From Aestuariimicrobium soli (GTDB taxonomy: Bacteria; Actinomycetota; Actinomycetes; Propionibacteriales; Propionibacteriaceae), in the NCBI RefSeq assembly GCF_051192575.1, contig NZ_JBPJSQ010000004.1, positions 62,001 to 126,000 of the forward strand: a stretch of DNA of 64,000 nt, given 5' to 3'. The position numbers and the translations under genes were made by a program. The notes below the pieces were generated by a model. That model was not told the origin of the DNA. It saw only the letters and a program-made list of their open reading frames with translations, and made no database searches. This document shows, in pieces, positions 52,984 through 62,010 of the stretch. The stretch's first letter is position 1. Each line of letters opens with the position of its first letter.

Positions 52984-53039
52984 AGGCCGGTGGCTCGTCC
53001 GATCTGTCGAGAACGTTGACAGGCGGACGACCGCCGGCC
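52984..53039 (+). terminator. Long hairpin between rpsD and rpoA
   Basis: GCCGGTGGCTCGTCCG... then CTGTC on the left pairs with GACAG... CGGACGACCGCCGGC on the right around GAGAACGTT, with a few mismatches. It lies 11 bp after rpsD and may reduce read-through into rpoA. The stem contains one TCGTCCG and one CGGACGA facing each other. Confidence 0.65.
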
Positions 53040-53187
53040 CCGCCCCCGCAGGCCCCCTGCCCGGTCACCGGGTGGGTGGGCCCGCACCCCACACGCGTCC
53101 ATGCGCGTGCGGTTCAGTACCCCGCCCCAGCGAGGGGCGGATCTTTGCTCGCATCGTCAAATGGTGGTCGATGCGGAAAGGAACACC

Positions 53188-54216
53188 ATGCTCATCGCTC
53201 AGCGTCCGACCCTGTCGGAAGAGGTCGTGGACACCCATCGTTCGCGCTTCGTCATCGAGCCGCTGGAGCCCGGCTTCGGCTACACCCTCGGCAACTCGCT
53301 GCGTCGCACCCTGCTGTCGTCCATTCCGGGCGCGGCCGTGACCAGCATCAAGATCGAGGGCAACCAGCACGAGTTCTCCACCCTGGACGGGGTGGTCGAG
53401 GACGTCACCGAGATCATCCTGAACCTCAAGGGTCTGGTGCTGTCGTCCGAGGAGGACGAGCCGGTGACCATGTACCTCAACAAGTCCGGCGCGGGCGCCG
53501 TCACCGCTGGTGACATCCAGGCCCCGGCCGGTGTCGAGGTGCACAACCCCGAGCTGCACATCGCCACTCTGAACGAGAACGGCAAGATCGAGATGGAGCT
53601 CGAGGTCGAGCGCGGCCGCGGCTACGTGTCGAGCGTGCTCAACAAGAACCCCGACGCCGAGATCGGCCGCATTCCGGTCGACTCGATCTACTCGCCGGTG
53701 CTCAAGGTCACCTACAAGGTCGAGGCCACCCGTGTCGAGCAGCGCACCGACTTCGACAAGCTGATCGTCGACGTCGAGACCAAGCCGTCGATGGCTCCTC
53801 GTGACGCCGTCGCTTCGGCCGGTCGCACCCTGGTGGAGCTGTTCGGTCTCGCCCGCGAGCTGAACGTCGACGCCGAGGGCATCGAGATCGGCCCGTCGCC
53901 GGTCGACGAGCAGCTGGCCCAGGACCTCGCCCTGCCGGTCGAGGACCTGAACCTGTCGCAGCGTTCGTACAACTGCCTCAAGCGTGACGGCATCCACACC
54001 GTCGGCGAGCTGCTGAGCCGTTCCGAGCAGGATCTGTTGGACATCCGCAACTTCGGTTCGAAGTCGATCGACGAGGTCAAGCAGAAGCTGGCCGAGCTCG
54101 GTCTGGCGCTGAAGGATTCGGCCCCGGGCTTCGACCCGATGGCCGCCGTCTCGGCGTACGACGAGGACGGCTACTCCGACGACGACACCGATTACACCGA
54201 GACCGAGCAGTACTGA
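53188..54216 (+). CDS. rpoA: RNA polymerase subunit alpha
   Basis: 342 residues. The N-terminal dimerisation domain has FVIEPLEPGFGYTLGNSLRRTLLSSIPGAAV. The C-terminal domain (about 250-320) has LNLSQRSYNCLKRDGIHTVGELL and NFGSKSIDEVKQKL. An acidic tail ends the protein. The ATG at 53188 follows GGAAAGGAAC and matches the family N-terminus MLIAQRPTL. Confidence 0.98.
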   Translation: MLIAQRPTLSEEVVDTHRSRFVIEPLEPGFGYTLGNSLRRTLLSSIPGAAVTSIKIEGNQHEFSTLDGVVEDVTEIILNLKGLVLSSEEDEPVTMYLNKSGAGAVTAGDIQAPAGVEVHNPELHIATLNENGKIEMELEVERGRGYVSSVLNKNPDAEIGRIPVDSIYSPVLKVTYKVEATRVEQRTDFDKLIVDVETKPSMAPRDAVASAGRTLVELFGLARELNVDAEGIEIGPSPVDEQLAQDLALPVEDLNLSQRSYNCLKRDGIHTVGELLSRSEQDLLDIRNFGSKSIDEVKQKLAELGLALKDSAPGFDPMAAVSAYDEDGYSDDDTDYTETEQY

Positions 54217-54278
54217 TCCGCACCCCTCCCTCCCGGCCGGCGCACGGCCTGGGGGCAACACCTCTGGAGATTTGAACA

Positions 54279-54983
54279 ATGCCCAAGCCCACCAAGGGTC
54301 CCCGCATCGGCGGCTCGCCGGCGCACGAGCGGATCATCCTGGCCAACCTGGCCAGCCAGCTGTTCGAGCACGGCCGCATCACCACCACCGAGACGAAGGC
54401 CAAGCGCGTTCGTCCGCTGGCCGAGAAGCTGATCAGCAAGGCCAAGCGCGGCGACCTGCACAACCGCCGTCAGGTGCTGACCGTCGTCACCGACAAGTCG
54501 GTCGTCGACATCCTGTTCCACGAGATCGCTCCCCAGCTCGAGGGGCGTGAGGGTGGTTACACCCGCATCACCAAGATCGGCCCCCGCAAGGGTGACAACG
54601 CTCCGATGGCGCTGCTCGAGCTCGTGACCGAGCCCGTCGCCAAGAAGAGCGCCACCCCCGCGAAGGCCGAGGACGCCAAGGCCGAGATCAAGGCCCTGGC
54701 CGACGTCGACGCCGCTCCCGCCGAGGAGGCTGCCCCCGCTGAGGAGGCCGCCCCCGCTGAGGAGACCGGCACCGAGGGCAAGGAGTACGGCGAGGGTTCG
54801 TTCCGCGGTGCCGAGGCCCCCGAGGGCTTCGACATCAAGGGCAATGAGGACTCGATGAAGTTCCACACCCCCGAGTCGCCCTGGTACGACCGCACCATCG
54901 CCGAGGTCTGGTTCAACTCGACCGAGGCTGCCGAGGCCGCCGGTTTCGTGAACGCCGTGCAGCCCAAGGACGACGAGGCCTGA
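54279..54983 (+). CDS. rplQ: 50S ribosomal protein L17 with an extra C-terminal domain
   Basis: 234 residues against a usual 115-130. Residues 1-120 are standard L17 (GSPAHERIILANLASQLFEHGRI, GPRKGDNAPMALLEL). A linker with APAEEA repeats (about 125-168) leads to the domain at 170-224 (bases 54786-54950): KGNEDSMKFHTP, SPWYDRTIAEVWF and EAAEAAGF. It matches the L4 extension at 45 of 55 positions. L17 and L4 lie on the solvent and tunnel sides of the 50S subunit, so the domain may project from the surface. Function unknown. Confidence 0.97.
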   Translation: MPKPTKGPRIGGSPAHERIILANLASQLFEHGRITTTETKAKRVRPLAEKLISKAKRGDLHNRRQVLTVVTDKSVVDILFHEIAPQLEGREGGYTRITKIGPRKGDNAPMALLELVTEPVAKKSATPAKAEDAKAEIKALADVDAAPAEEAAPAEEAAPAEETGTEGKEYGEGSFRGAEAPEGFDIKGNEDSMKFHTPESPWYDRTIAEVWFNSTEAAEAAGFVNAVQPKDDEA

Positions 54984-55000
54984 GCCTCCGATTCACCTGA

Positions 55001-55035
55001 CGAACGCCCGTCCCCTTCGGGGGGCGGGCGTTCGT
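55001..55035 (+). terminator. Terminator after rplQ
   Basis: ACGAACGCCCGTCCCC (55001-55016) pairs with GGGGCGGGCGTTCGT (55021-55035) around TTCG, with one bulge. It ends the alpha block 17 bp after rplQ. Confidence 0.85.
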
Positions 55036-55052
55036 CGTGTGTCAGCAGCGAT

Positions 55053-55129
55053 GTGGTCAAACCGCAGCAGCTCAGGCCCAGCGATCCGCACCAGGGATCG
55101 ATCGCCCTCAGCTGCTGCGGTTTGACCAC
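55053..55129. repeat. 77-bp palindromic element with 20-bp perfect arms
   Basis: GTGGTCAAACCGCAGCAGCT (55053-55072) is inverted perfectly at 55110-55129. It has exactly the length of the two palindromes flanking the DUF559 gene but a different sequence. It lies between the rplQ terminator and the convergent FtsX-type gene, where it may also act as a terminator for the latter. Confidence 0.85.
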
Positions 55130-55138
55130 TCCCGGCGA

Positions 55139-57829
55139 TCAACCGTGGTCGGCGAGGGCCTCCACCGGGGTCGCTCGGGCGGCGATCGCCCCGGGAACCA
55201 CCGAGGCCACCGCTGCGGCGACCACGGTCGCCACCGCACCAGCCGCCAGCGCCGGCCACGAGGTGCCGAAGCCTCCCCGCGGGAAGTCGAGCCGTCCCAG
55301 CAGGGCCTCGGCGCCCAGCCAGCCCAGGCCCGAACCCAGCACCACGGCCACGGCCACCGCGACCACGGCCATCAGCAGTGCCTCGACCAGCACCATCGTG
55401 CGCAGCCCGGCCCGACTGGTGCCCAGGGCCCGCAGCAGCGCCGACTCGCGCGTGCGCTCCAGCACCGCCAGCCCCAGCGTGTTGGCCACCGACACCACCC
55501 CGACCACGGCGACGATGCCCAGCAGGGCCGTCACCAGCCGCACGACGGCGTCGATGCGGTCGTTGACCAGCGCCTTCTCCTGCACGCTGCCGGTGGCGCC
55601 CAGGGCGGGGTTGTCGGGCAGCAGCCGGGCCATGATGCGTTCGACGAGGCCGGTGTCGGTGGCCGCCGAGGCATCCAGCCGCACCAGCATCAGCCCGTCC
55701 TTCGAGGCCAGCCCCAGTTTCGCGAAGGTGGCGGGCGCCACCGCCGCGACCTCGGGGCCGAGATTGCGCTCCACCACGCGCAGGGTGGCGGGGTTGCCGA
55801 ACAGCGGCACCAGTTCGATGGGGTCGCCCGGGTTCAGCCTGAGGTCGCGCATCTCATTGCTCGGCAGGCCGATCTCGCCCTCGGCCAGGCTGGCGTCACC
55901 CGTGGCCAGCCGGGCGGCCTCGGGGGTGATCTCGGCGACGGGCAGCACGCTGAACAGCCCCGGGTGGGCGATCATCGTGATCGGTTGGGTGGTGCGGAAC
56001 ATGGCCGCGTCGACCACCCCGGGGGTGGCGGTGACCTCGTTCAACGCCCCGGGGCCGAACCCCAGATAGAGGCCGTCGGAATCCTTGGCCCCGGTGTCGA
56101 CGCCGCCGTTGACCGGGTCGGAGGGCTCGGGGTCGAGCTTGGCCGACGCCAGGCTGAGGTCGACGGGATAGAGCTGGTCGAGCCGGGCGTGCGCGCCCGA
56201 TCGTCCGACGCTGGCACCGGCGAGCAGGCCCGCGAACACCAGCAGCGGCACCAGCATCGCCACGATGGCGCCACCGGTGCGCGACGGGTTGCGGCTGACA
56301 TTGGCCGCGGCCACCACCGGCACCGGACGACGGGCCACCCGCCCCACGAGGCGAGCCGCCCAGGGGCCGACCACCCGCATGCCGAGCAGGCTGGCAGCGG
56401 CGAGCACGGCGGCACCGGCGATCGTCCACCACAGGGCGCCCTGCTCCTTGGCCCACCCGGGCAGCCACACCCCGCACGCCAGCAGCGCGACCCCGACCAC
56501 TGCCAGCCCGAGCGACACGCAGGTCGCGCGCCGCTGGGCCGCGTGCGTGGGTGGCAGGGCGACGTGGCTGAGCGCCTCGAGCGGGGCGACCCGCGAGGCC
56601 GACCAGGCCGGGCCAGCGGCGGCCGCCAGGCTGACCGCGAGCGCGGCCAGCAGCGCCAGCCCGATCCGCGGCCACGGCACCACCAGCCCGAAGGTGAGCG
56701 TGCCGGGGCTGAGGGCCGAGGCCAGCCAGCCGCCACCGATGCCGACCGGCACCGCGACCAGCGCGCTCATCGCCCACAGCAGCCCGGCCTCCTGCACCAT
56801 CCACGAGGCGGCCTGCCCGCGGTGGGCACCCACCGCGCGCAGCAGCGCGATCTGGCGGCGTCGGGCCGTGAGCAGCATGCGGTAGGTCGAGGTGATGGTG
56901 AGCGCCCCCACCGCCAGGGCCAGCACCGCGGCGCCGGTGACCACCCACGGCAGCCAGGCCAGCCCGCCCGCCGAGGTGGCCGCCGCCTCGTCGACGACCT
57001 CGGTGGCCAACCGCGGCTGGGCGACCGTCTTGAGAATGCCGATGTCGCTCAGCGCCGTCTGCACGCGCGCGACGGTGCCGTCGGGGTCGCTCGTGCTGAC
57101 CAGCAGGTCGATGCCGATGCCCTGCCCGGACGACCCGGGCGTCTGCTCGGCCGCCTTCTCGGGCCGGGGGATGGCGCCGGGAATCGGGGGCACCAGGGCG
57201 ATGTCGTTGCGGGCGAAGAACGACTGCGTCACGTAGGCCGGGGTGCGCGTGTACTGCCCTCCCTCGGTGATGCCGACCACCGTCAACGACCCACCCGAGA
57301 GTCGGCTCAACTGCACGGTGTCGCCGAGGCGGGCGCCCAGGTCGTCCGCGGTCTGGCGGGTGAGCATCACCTCGTCGGGGGCGGCCGGGGTGCGGCCCTG
57401 TTCGGGTGGCGCCCACTGCAGGGAGGGGTCGTCCACGCTGGTGGTGAGCATCAGGTCGGCGCCGCGCGCGTCGTGGGTGACCAGCGAGCGCACTTGACTG
57501 AAGCGGGCGACGGCGGTCACGGCGGGGTCGGCGGCCAGCACCTTCTCGGCGGCGGTCAGCGCGGTGTCGCGGTCGCTGAGGGCGCGCCGGTTCGTCCACA
57601 GATGGGTCGCCACCACCACGTCGGCGCGGCTGGCCCAGACGGCGCTGCGCTGCTTCACCGAGTGCGACTCGGTGGCGAGGTTCACCTGGCTGGCGACCAG
57701 GAAGGCGAGCGCGATGGTGGTGGCCAGCAGGGTGGCCAGGAACCTGGCCGGACGAAGCCGCAGCTCTTCGCGGGCCAGACGCCACGACAACCAGGTGCGG
57801 CGCGCGGGGCGGGCGGTCGTGGAGGACAT
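55139..57829 (-). CDS. FtsX/MacB-type ABC transporter permease, duplicated
   Basis: 896 residues. The N-terminal helix RFLATLLATTIALAFLVASQV is followed by a large extracellular domain, then two FtsX blocks of about four helices each, around residues 250-430 and 750-890 (LPWVVTGAAVLALAVGALTI, LVTALLGIVAVVGVVSVANTLGL). This is the ten-helix layout of LolC-like exporters for lipoproteins or antimicrobials. No ATPase gene is adjacent on either side, so its partner lies elsewhere. Substrate unknown. Confidence 0.9.
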   Translation of the reverse strand: MSSTTARPARRTWLSWRLAREELRLRPARFLATLLATTIALAFLVASQVNLATESHSVKQRSAVWASRADVVVATHLWTNRRALSDRDTALTAAEKVLAADPAVTAVARFSQVRSLVTHDARGADLMLTTSVDDPSLQWAPPEQGRTPAAPDEVMLTRQTADDLGARLGDTVQLSRLSGGSLTVVGITEGGQYTRTPAYVTQSFFARNDIALVPPIPGAIPRPEKAAEQTPGSSGQGIGIDLLVSTSDPDGTVARVQTALSDIGILKTVAQPRLATEVVDEAAATSAGGLAWLPWVVTGAAVLALAVGALTITSTYRMLLTARRRQIALLRAVGAHRGQAASWMVQEAGLLWAMSALVAVPVGIGGGWLASALSPGTLTFGLVVPWPRIGLALLAALAVSLAAAAGPAWSASRVAPLEALSHVALPPTHAAQRRATCVSLGLAVVGVALLACGVWLPGWAKEQGALWWTIAGAAVLAAASLLGMRVVGPWAARLVGRVARRPVPVVAAANVSRNPSRTGGAIVAMLVPLLVFAGLLAGASVGRSGAHARLDQLYPVDLSLASAKLDPEPSDPVNGGVDTGAKDSDGLYLGFGPGALNEVTATPGVVDAAMFRTTQPITMIAHPGLFSVLPVAEITPEAARLATGDASLAEGEIGLPSNEMRDLRLNPGDPIELVPLFGNPATLRVVERNLGPEVAAVAPATFAKLGLASKDGLMLVRLDASAATDTGLVERIMARLLPDNPALGATGSVQEKALVNDRIDAVVRLVTALLGIVAVVGVVSVANTLGLAVLERTRESALLRALGTSRAGLRTMVLVEALLMAVVAVAVAVVLGSGLGWLGAEALLGRLDFPRGGFGTSWPALAAGAVATVVAAAVASVVPGAIAARATPVEALADHG

Positions 57830-57899
57830 GCCTCAGCCTCTCACGCCGAGGTTCTGCCGCGGCGCGCGCCCGTACCCGGGCCCCGGCTAGGCTGCTGGG

Positions 57900-59132
57900 G
57901 TGCCCGCAGACCCTCCCGGTGGACGACTCCGCATCGCCCAGCTCGCCAACTTCGTGGGCCCCGTCTCGGGTGGCATGAAGGTCGCCATCAACCAGCTCGG
58001 CCGGGGCTACGTCGCGGCCGGCCACGAGCGCATCCTGGTGATTCCGGGGGAGGTCGACTCGACCGAGGAGGACGAGGACGGCGTCGTCGTGCGGGTGCGC
58101 GCCCCCCGCATCTCGCGGGACTACCGCATGATCGCCCGACCCTGGCGCGCGCTCGACGTGCTCGACCGCTTCCGTCCGACCACCATCGAGGTCAGCGACA
58201 AGTGGACGCTGTCGCCGGCCGCCCGCTGGGCCCGCCGCCGCGGCATCGGCTCGATCCTGTTCAGCCACGAACGCCTCGACGACATGCTCGGCATGTGGCT
58301 GCGCCGCCAGTTCGGCGTCGAATCGGCGGTCGGTGGCCTGAACCGGCAACTCTCCAAGACCTTCGACGCGGTGGTCACCACCAGCCAGTACGCGGCCGCC
58401 GAGTTCGAGAACACCGGCGCCCGGCTGTGGCACGTGCCGCTGGGAGTCGACCTGGAGACCTTCCACCCCACGGTCGGACGGCCCGTCGACGACGGGGTGC
58501 TCAAGCTGTGCTACGTCGGCCGCATGAGCCGCGAGAAGAGCCCGCACCTGGCGGTCAACGCGGTCAAGGAACTGCATCGCCGCGGGCATCGGGTGCGCCT
58601 CGACATGTACGGCGTCGGCCCGCACCTGGAGGAATTGAAGGAGTTGGCGGCCGACGCCCCCATCGTCTTCCACGGCTTCGTGAAGGGGCGCGACGAGGTG
58701 GCCCGCAGGTTCGCCGAGCACGACGTCTCGCTGTCGATCTGCCCCGCCGAGACGTTCGGCCTCGCGGTGCTCGAGGCGATGGCCTGCGGTACCCCGGTGG
58801 TCACCGCCACCCGCGGCGGCGCCCACGAGCTGGTCGACGTGACGTCGGGGGAGTCGGGGGCACCCGATCCGCGCGGCATCGCCGATGCCGTCGAGCGCCT
58901 CGTCCCACGACTGTCGGACGACCTACGGCGCACGACCCGGCAGCGGGCCGAGCAGTACACCTGGCGGTCGTCGGTCGAGCGGATGCTCGCGCTGCACCAT
59001 CACCTCGCCGAACCCGCCAGCCGCGCGGCGTGGCTGGCGGGGCAGCAACCGACGATCAGCGACAGCCATGACCACGACCGCTGGCACCACGACAGCAGGG
59101 ATCACGAGAGCAGGGGGGACTGGGACCGATGA
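57900..59132 (+). CDS. Glycosyltransferase family 4 (GT-B fold)
   Basis: 410 residues from a GTG. The N-terminal half has LRIAQLANFVGPVSGGMKVAINQL; the C-terminal half has LCYVGRMSREKSPHLAVNAVKEL and the EX7E motif in PAETFGLAVLEAMACGTPVV. Such proteins transfer mannose or glucose to lipids in actinobacterial envelopes (PimB/MgtA relatives), but donor and acceptor are unknown. The last 27 residues are His/Asp/Arg-rich (HDHDRWHHDSRDHE), possibly metal-binding. Stop overlaps the next start (ATGA). Confidence 0.9.
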   Translation: MPADPPGGRLRIAQLANFVGPVSGGMKVAINQLGRGYVAAGHERILVIPGEVDSTEEDEDGVVVRVRAPRISRDYRMIARPWRALDVLDRFRPTTIEVSDKWTLSPAARWARRRGIGSILFSHERLDDMLGMWLRRQFGVESAVGGLNRQLSKTFDAVVTTSQYAAAEFENTGARLWHVPLGVDLETFHPTVGRPVDDGVLKLCYVGRMSREKSPHLAVNAVKELHRRGHRVRLDMYGVGPHLEELKELAADAPIVFHGFVKGRDEVARRFAEHDVSLSICPAETFGLAVLEAMACGTPVVTATRGGAHELVDVTSGESGAPDPRGIADAVERLVPRLSDDLRRTTRQRAEQYTWRSSVERMLALHHHLAEPASRAAWLAGQQPTISDSHDHDRWHHDSRDHESRGDWDR

Positions 59133-59743
59133 CGTTCACGACCGCAGCACGACTGGGGCTGGTGCTCACGGCGGCCGCCGCCGCTCCGATGGTGGCGCTC
59201 GCGCCCGCTCCCGAAGGCACCGGCGCCACCGCTGATGACCTGGTGCGCGAGGCGCGATCGTCCGGGCTCGAAGGGTGGGAGCTGGTCGACCGGGCGAACG
59301 ACCTGGTGCACGGCGCCTACGACCACTACTCGGCCTGGCACCTGTGGGAGTCGCCGGCCACCTCGCTGGCCCACGGGCGGGGCTCGTCGGTGCAGGTGAA
59401 CCGCGTGCTCGCGCAGGTGCTCACCGCGCTGGGGTTCGAGGTCGAGCTGGTGCACGCCGCGCGGGTGCGTTTCGGACGACACCCCTGGTGGCACGCGGGC
59501 CACCTCTGGGCGCGGGTCACGATCGCCGGCGAGCAGCGCGACGTCTGCGCCATGACCGAGGGCAATCGGGCGGGCCGGGTGGCGTTCACCCCGCTCACTG
59601 AGGTGCGCGAGGTGCACCCGTGGACGATCCCCGCGGTGACCGCCGGGCTCGCCCCGTTCGTGGTGGTGCAGGTCTGGCGGCAGCTGGTGCTCGGTGACGA
59701 GGTGCCCGGCTGGATGTACCGGCCCTTCGGCGAGCTGGCCTGA
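59129..59743 (+). CDS. Transglutaminase-like protein lacking the catalytic cysteine
   Basis: 204 residues. The hydrophobic N-terminus (AARLGLVLTAAAAAPMVALA) may be a signal peptide. The core SSVQVNRVLAQVLTALGFEVELVHAARVRF followed by HLWARVTIAGEQRDV resembles the transglutaminase/NAT fold. The Cys expected before VNRVLAQ is replaced, while His (AGHLW) and Asp (RDV) remain. It is coupled to the glycosyltransferase by a four-base overlap, so the two probably act together. Not firmly assigned; it may be a binding-only relative. Confidence 0.6.
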   Translation: MTFTTAARLGLVLTAAAAAPMVALAPAPEGTGATADDLVREARSSGLEGWELVDRANDLVHGAYDHYSAWHLWESPATSLAHGRGSSVQVNRVLAQVLTALGFEVELVHAARVRFGRHPWWHAGHLWARVTIAGEQRDVCAMTEGNRAGRVAFTPLTEVREVHPWTIPAVTAGLAPFVVVQVWRQLVLGDEVPGWMYRPFGELA

Positions 59744-59827
59744 GCCGGCCCCGTCGGCACCCTTTCGCTCGCTCGACATTTCGCGCGCTCGTCGTGAGCG
59801 CTTGACCCTGCTCTGCGTGAGACGCGC

Positions 59828-59874
59828 TTGACCTTCCACTGTGAATCGATTTAACGTCTGGTGAATCCATTTAC
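59828..59874 (+). promoter_or_regulatory. Promoter and repeated operator of the second Dpp-type operon
   Basis: TTGACC (59828-59833) and TAACGT (59852-59857) form a possible promoter with an 18-bp spacer. Overlapping and following the -10 are direct repeats GTGAATCGATTTAA (59841-59854) and GTGAATCCATTTAC (59861-59874), 20 bp apart or about two helical turns. They are AT-rich in a GC-rich region and LacI-like in appearance. A second TTGACC lies at 59802. A regulator bound here would block transcription (inference). Confidence 0.6.
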
Positions 59875-59916
59875 ATCGCTCGCACCCGCGAGCGAGAGAT
59901 CACAAGGCGGTGAAGG

Positions 59917-61041
59917 ATGGCGCAGACGGTCGTCGAACCCACGACCCACCTGGGCAGCGGACCCCGCACCATCGTGGCGGAGGCGCCCCTGGCCCCTCGC
60001 AGTTCGAGTCGGGTGCACCTGCCGGGGCCTCTGGGAGCCGGCCGTGCCCGCTTCTTCCTGCGACGCGTCGGTGCCTACCTGGTTGTGGCCTGGGCCGCGG
60101 TCACGCTGAACTTCGTGATCCCGCGCTTCATGCCGGGCGACCCGGCCGAGGCGGTGCTGCGCCGCATTCAGTTCAACACCGGACGAGCCCCGTCGCTGGA
60201 CGAGATCGCCGCCGTGCGACGCATCTACGGTGACCCGCAGAAGAACATCCTGGGCCAGTACCTCGACTACTGGTCGGGCGTGGTGCACTTCGACTTCGGC
60301 GTCTCGACCACCAGCTACCCGACCCCGGTCTCGGAGCTGATCCTGCAGGCCCTGCCGTGGACGGTCTTCTTGGTGGGTGCCACCACCATCATCGCGTGGC
60401 TGATCGGCACCGCCCTCGGCGCCCTGATGGGCTGGAAGCCGGGCAACACGTTCGACTCGATCTTCGCCCCCGTGACCACGTTCTTCCACGCCTTCCCCGG
60501 GTTCTGGCTGGGTCTGGTGCTCCTGTGGATCTTCGCCATCAAGCTCGAGTGGTTCCCCGTCTCGGGTGGCTACGACCCGAATGTTCCCTACTCCCTGGGC
60601 AACTTCTGGTTCGTGATGTCGGTGATCTTCTACGGGGCGCTGCCGATGTTCGCCCTGATCTTCATCGGGTTCAACGGCTGGCTGTTCTCGATGCGCAACG
60701 TGATGGTGGCCACCGTCACCGAGGACTACGTGCTGCTGGCCCGCGCCAAGGGCCTGCGCGAGTCGACGGTGCTCACCCGCTACGCCGCCCGCAACGCCCT
60801 GCTGCCCAACGTCACCGGCCTGGCGATGGCGATCGGCGGCGTGATCGGCGGCACGGTGCTGATCGAGGCCGTGTTCACCTACCCGGGCATGGGCTTCCTG
60901 CTGCAGAACGCCATCAGCCAGCACGACTTCCCGACCATGCAGACGGTGCTGCTGATGCTCACCGCCTGCGCGATCGTGGCCAACTTCGTGGCCGACTCCA
61001 TCTACGTCCTGCTCGACCCGCGGGTCGCCGACACCAACTGA
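59917..61041 (+). CDS. ABC transporter permease (DppB/OppB-like)
   Basis: 374 residues. A 45-residue cytoplasmic N-terminal tail precedes FFLRRVGAYLVVAWAAVTLNFVIPRFMPGDPAEAV, the DppB signature. The EAA loop EDYVLLARAKGLRESTVLTRYAARNALLP lies near residue 270. First gene of a likely sugar- or peptide-importing operon; ten bases before the next gene. Confidence 0.93.
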   Translation: MAQTVVEPTTHLGSGPRTIVAEAPLAPRSSSRVHLPGPLGAGRARFFLRRVGAYLVVAWAAVTLNFVIPRFMPGDPAEAVLRRIQFNTGRAPSLDEIAAVRRIYGDPQKNILGQYLDYWSGVVHFDFGVSTTSYPTPVSELILQALPWTVFLVGATTIIAWLIGTALGALMGWKPGNTFDSIFAPVTTFFHAFPGFWLGLVLLWIFAIKLEWFPVSGGYDPNVPYSLGNFWFVMSVIFYGALPMFALIFIGFNGWLFSMRNVMVATVTEDYVLLARAKGLRESTVLTRYAARNALLPNVTGLAMAIGGVIGGTVLIEAVFTYPGMGFLLQNAISQHDFPTMQTVLLMLTACAIVANFVADSIYVLLDPRVADTN

Positions 61042-61051
61042 GGAGCAACCG

Positions 61052-61981
61052 ATGTTCGAAGGATTCCTCAAGAACCGGCGCGTGCAGTGGGGGCTGGGCA
61101 TCTTCGGCCTGTTCGTGGTGGTCGCCGTCTTCGGCGACCTGCTGATCAAGCTGGTCGGCTACGGCCCGCTCGAGGTCGACTACGACTCGCTGCACACCCC
61201 GCCCGGTGTCGGTGGCCACCTGTTGGGCACCACCATCTCGGGGCAGGACGTGCTGGCGCAGCTGATCTCTGGCGCCCGCGGTTCGATGGCGGTCGGCACC
61301 CTGTCGGCCGTGCTGGCCATCGCCCTGGGCGCGTTCATCGGCGTCTCGTCCGGCTTCTTCGGCGGCATGTACGACACCGTGATGAACGGCGTCACCAATG
61401 TGTTCATGACGATGCCGTCGTTCGCGCTGACGCTGATCGCGGCCGGCTACATCTCGGCCGCCGGCGGCCCGGGCAGCAATGCCATGGGCTGGGCACTGAT
61501 GGCCTTCCTGATCGGCATCTTCGAGTGGCCGGGCATGGCCCGTTACCTGCGCGCCCAGACGCTGACGCTGCGCGGGCGCGACTGGGCGATGGCCACCAAA
61601 CTGCTCGGTGAGTCGCGCATGCGGATGATCTTCTCGGAGGTCTTCCCGCACCTGCTGGGCATCGTCTCGGCCACGTTCCTGCGCGCCATCATGGCCGGCA
61701 TCCTCGCCGAGGCCGGTCTGAACTTCCTCGGCGTCTCCACCGGAGGCGTCATCAGCTGGGGAACCATGATCACCAATGCCCAGAGCCAGGGTGCGCTCAC
61801 CCTCGGTTGGTGGTGGTGGTTCCTCACCCCAGGTTTGGCCATTGCGTTCATCGGCACCGCCGCCGCGCTGGTCAATTTCGGCCTCGACGAGGTCACCAAT
61901 CCGAAGCTCCGCACGGGCAACTCCCGCGCGGTGAATCGCTTCATCAAGGCCCAGCGGCGTGCCGCCCGGGTCAACGCCTGA
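61052..61981 (+). CDS. ABC transporter permease (DppC/OppC-like)
   Basis: 309 residues, normal length. GHLLGTTISGQDVLAQLISGARGSMAVG is the DppC motif; the EAA-type loop RGRDWAMATKLLGESRMRMIFSEVFPH is near residue 170. Partner of the preceding permease. Confidence 0.93.
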   Translation: MFEGFLKNRRVQWGLGIFGLFVVVAVFGDLLIKLVGYGPLEVDYDSLHTPPGVGGHLLGTTISGQDVLAQLISGARGSMAVGTLSAVLAIALGAFIGVSSGFFGGMYDTVMNGVTNVFMTMPSFALTLIAAGYISAAGGPGSNAMGWALMAFLIGIFEWPGMARYLRAQTLTLRGRDWAMATKLLGESRMRMIFSEVFPHLLGIVSATFLRAIMAGILAEAGLNFLGVSTGGVISWGTMITNAQSQGALTLGWWWWFLTPGLAIAFIGTAAALVNFGLDEVTNPKLRTGNSRAVNRFIKAQRRAARVNA

Positions 61982-62010
61982 CCCATCATTCCCCCGGAAG
62001 GAAACCCATC

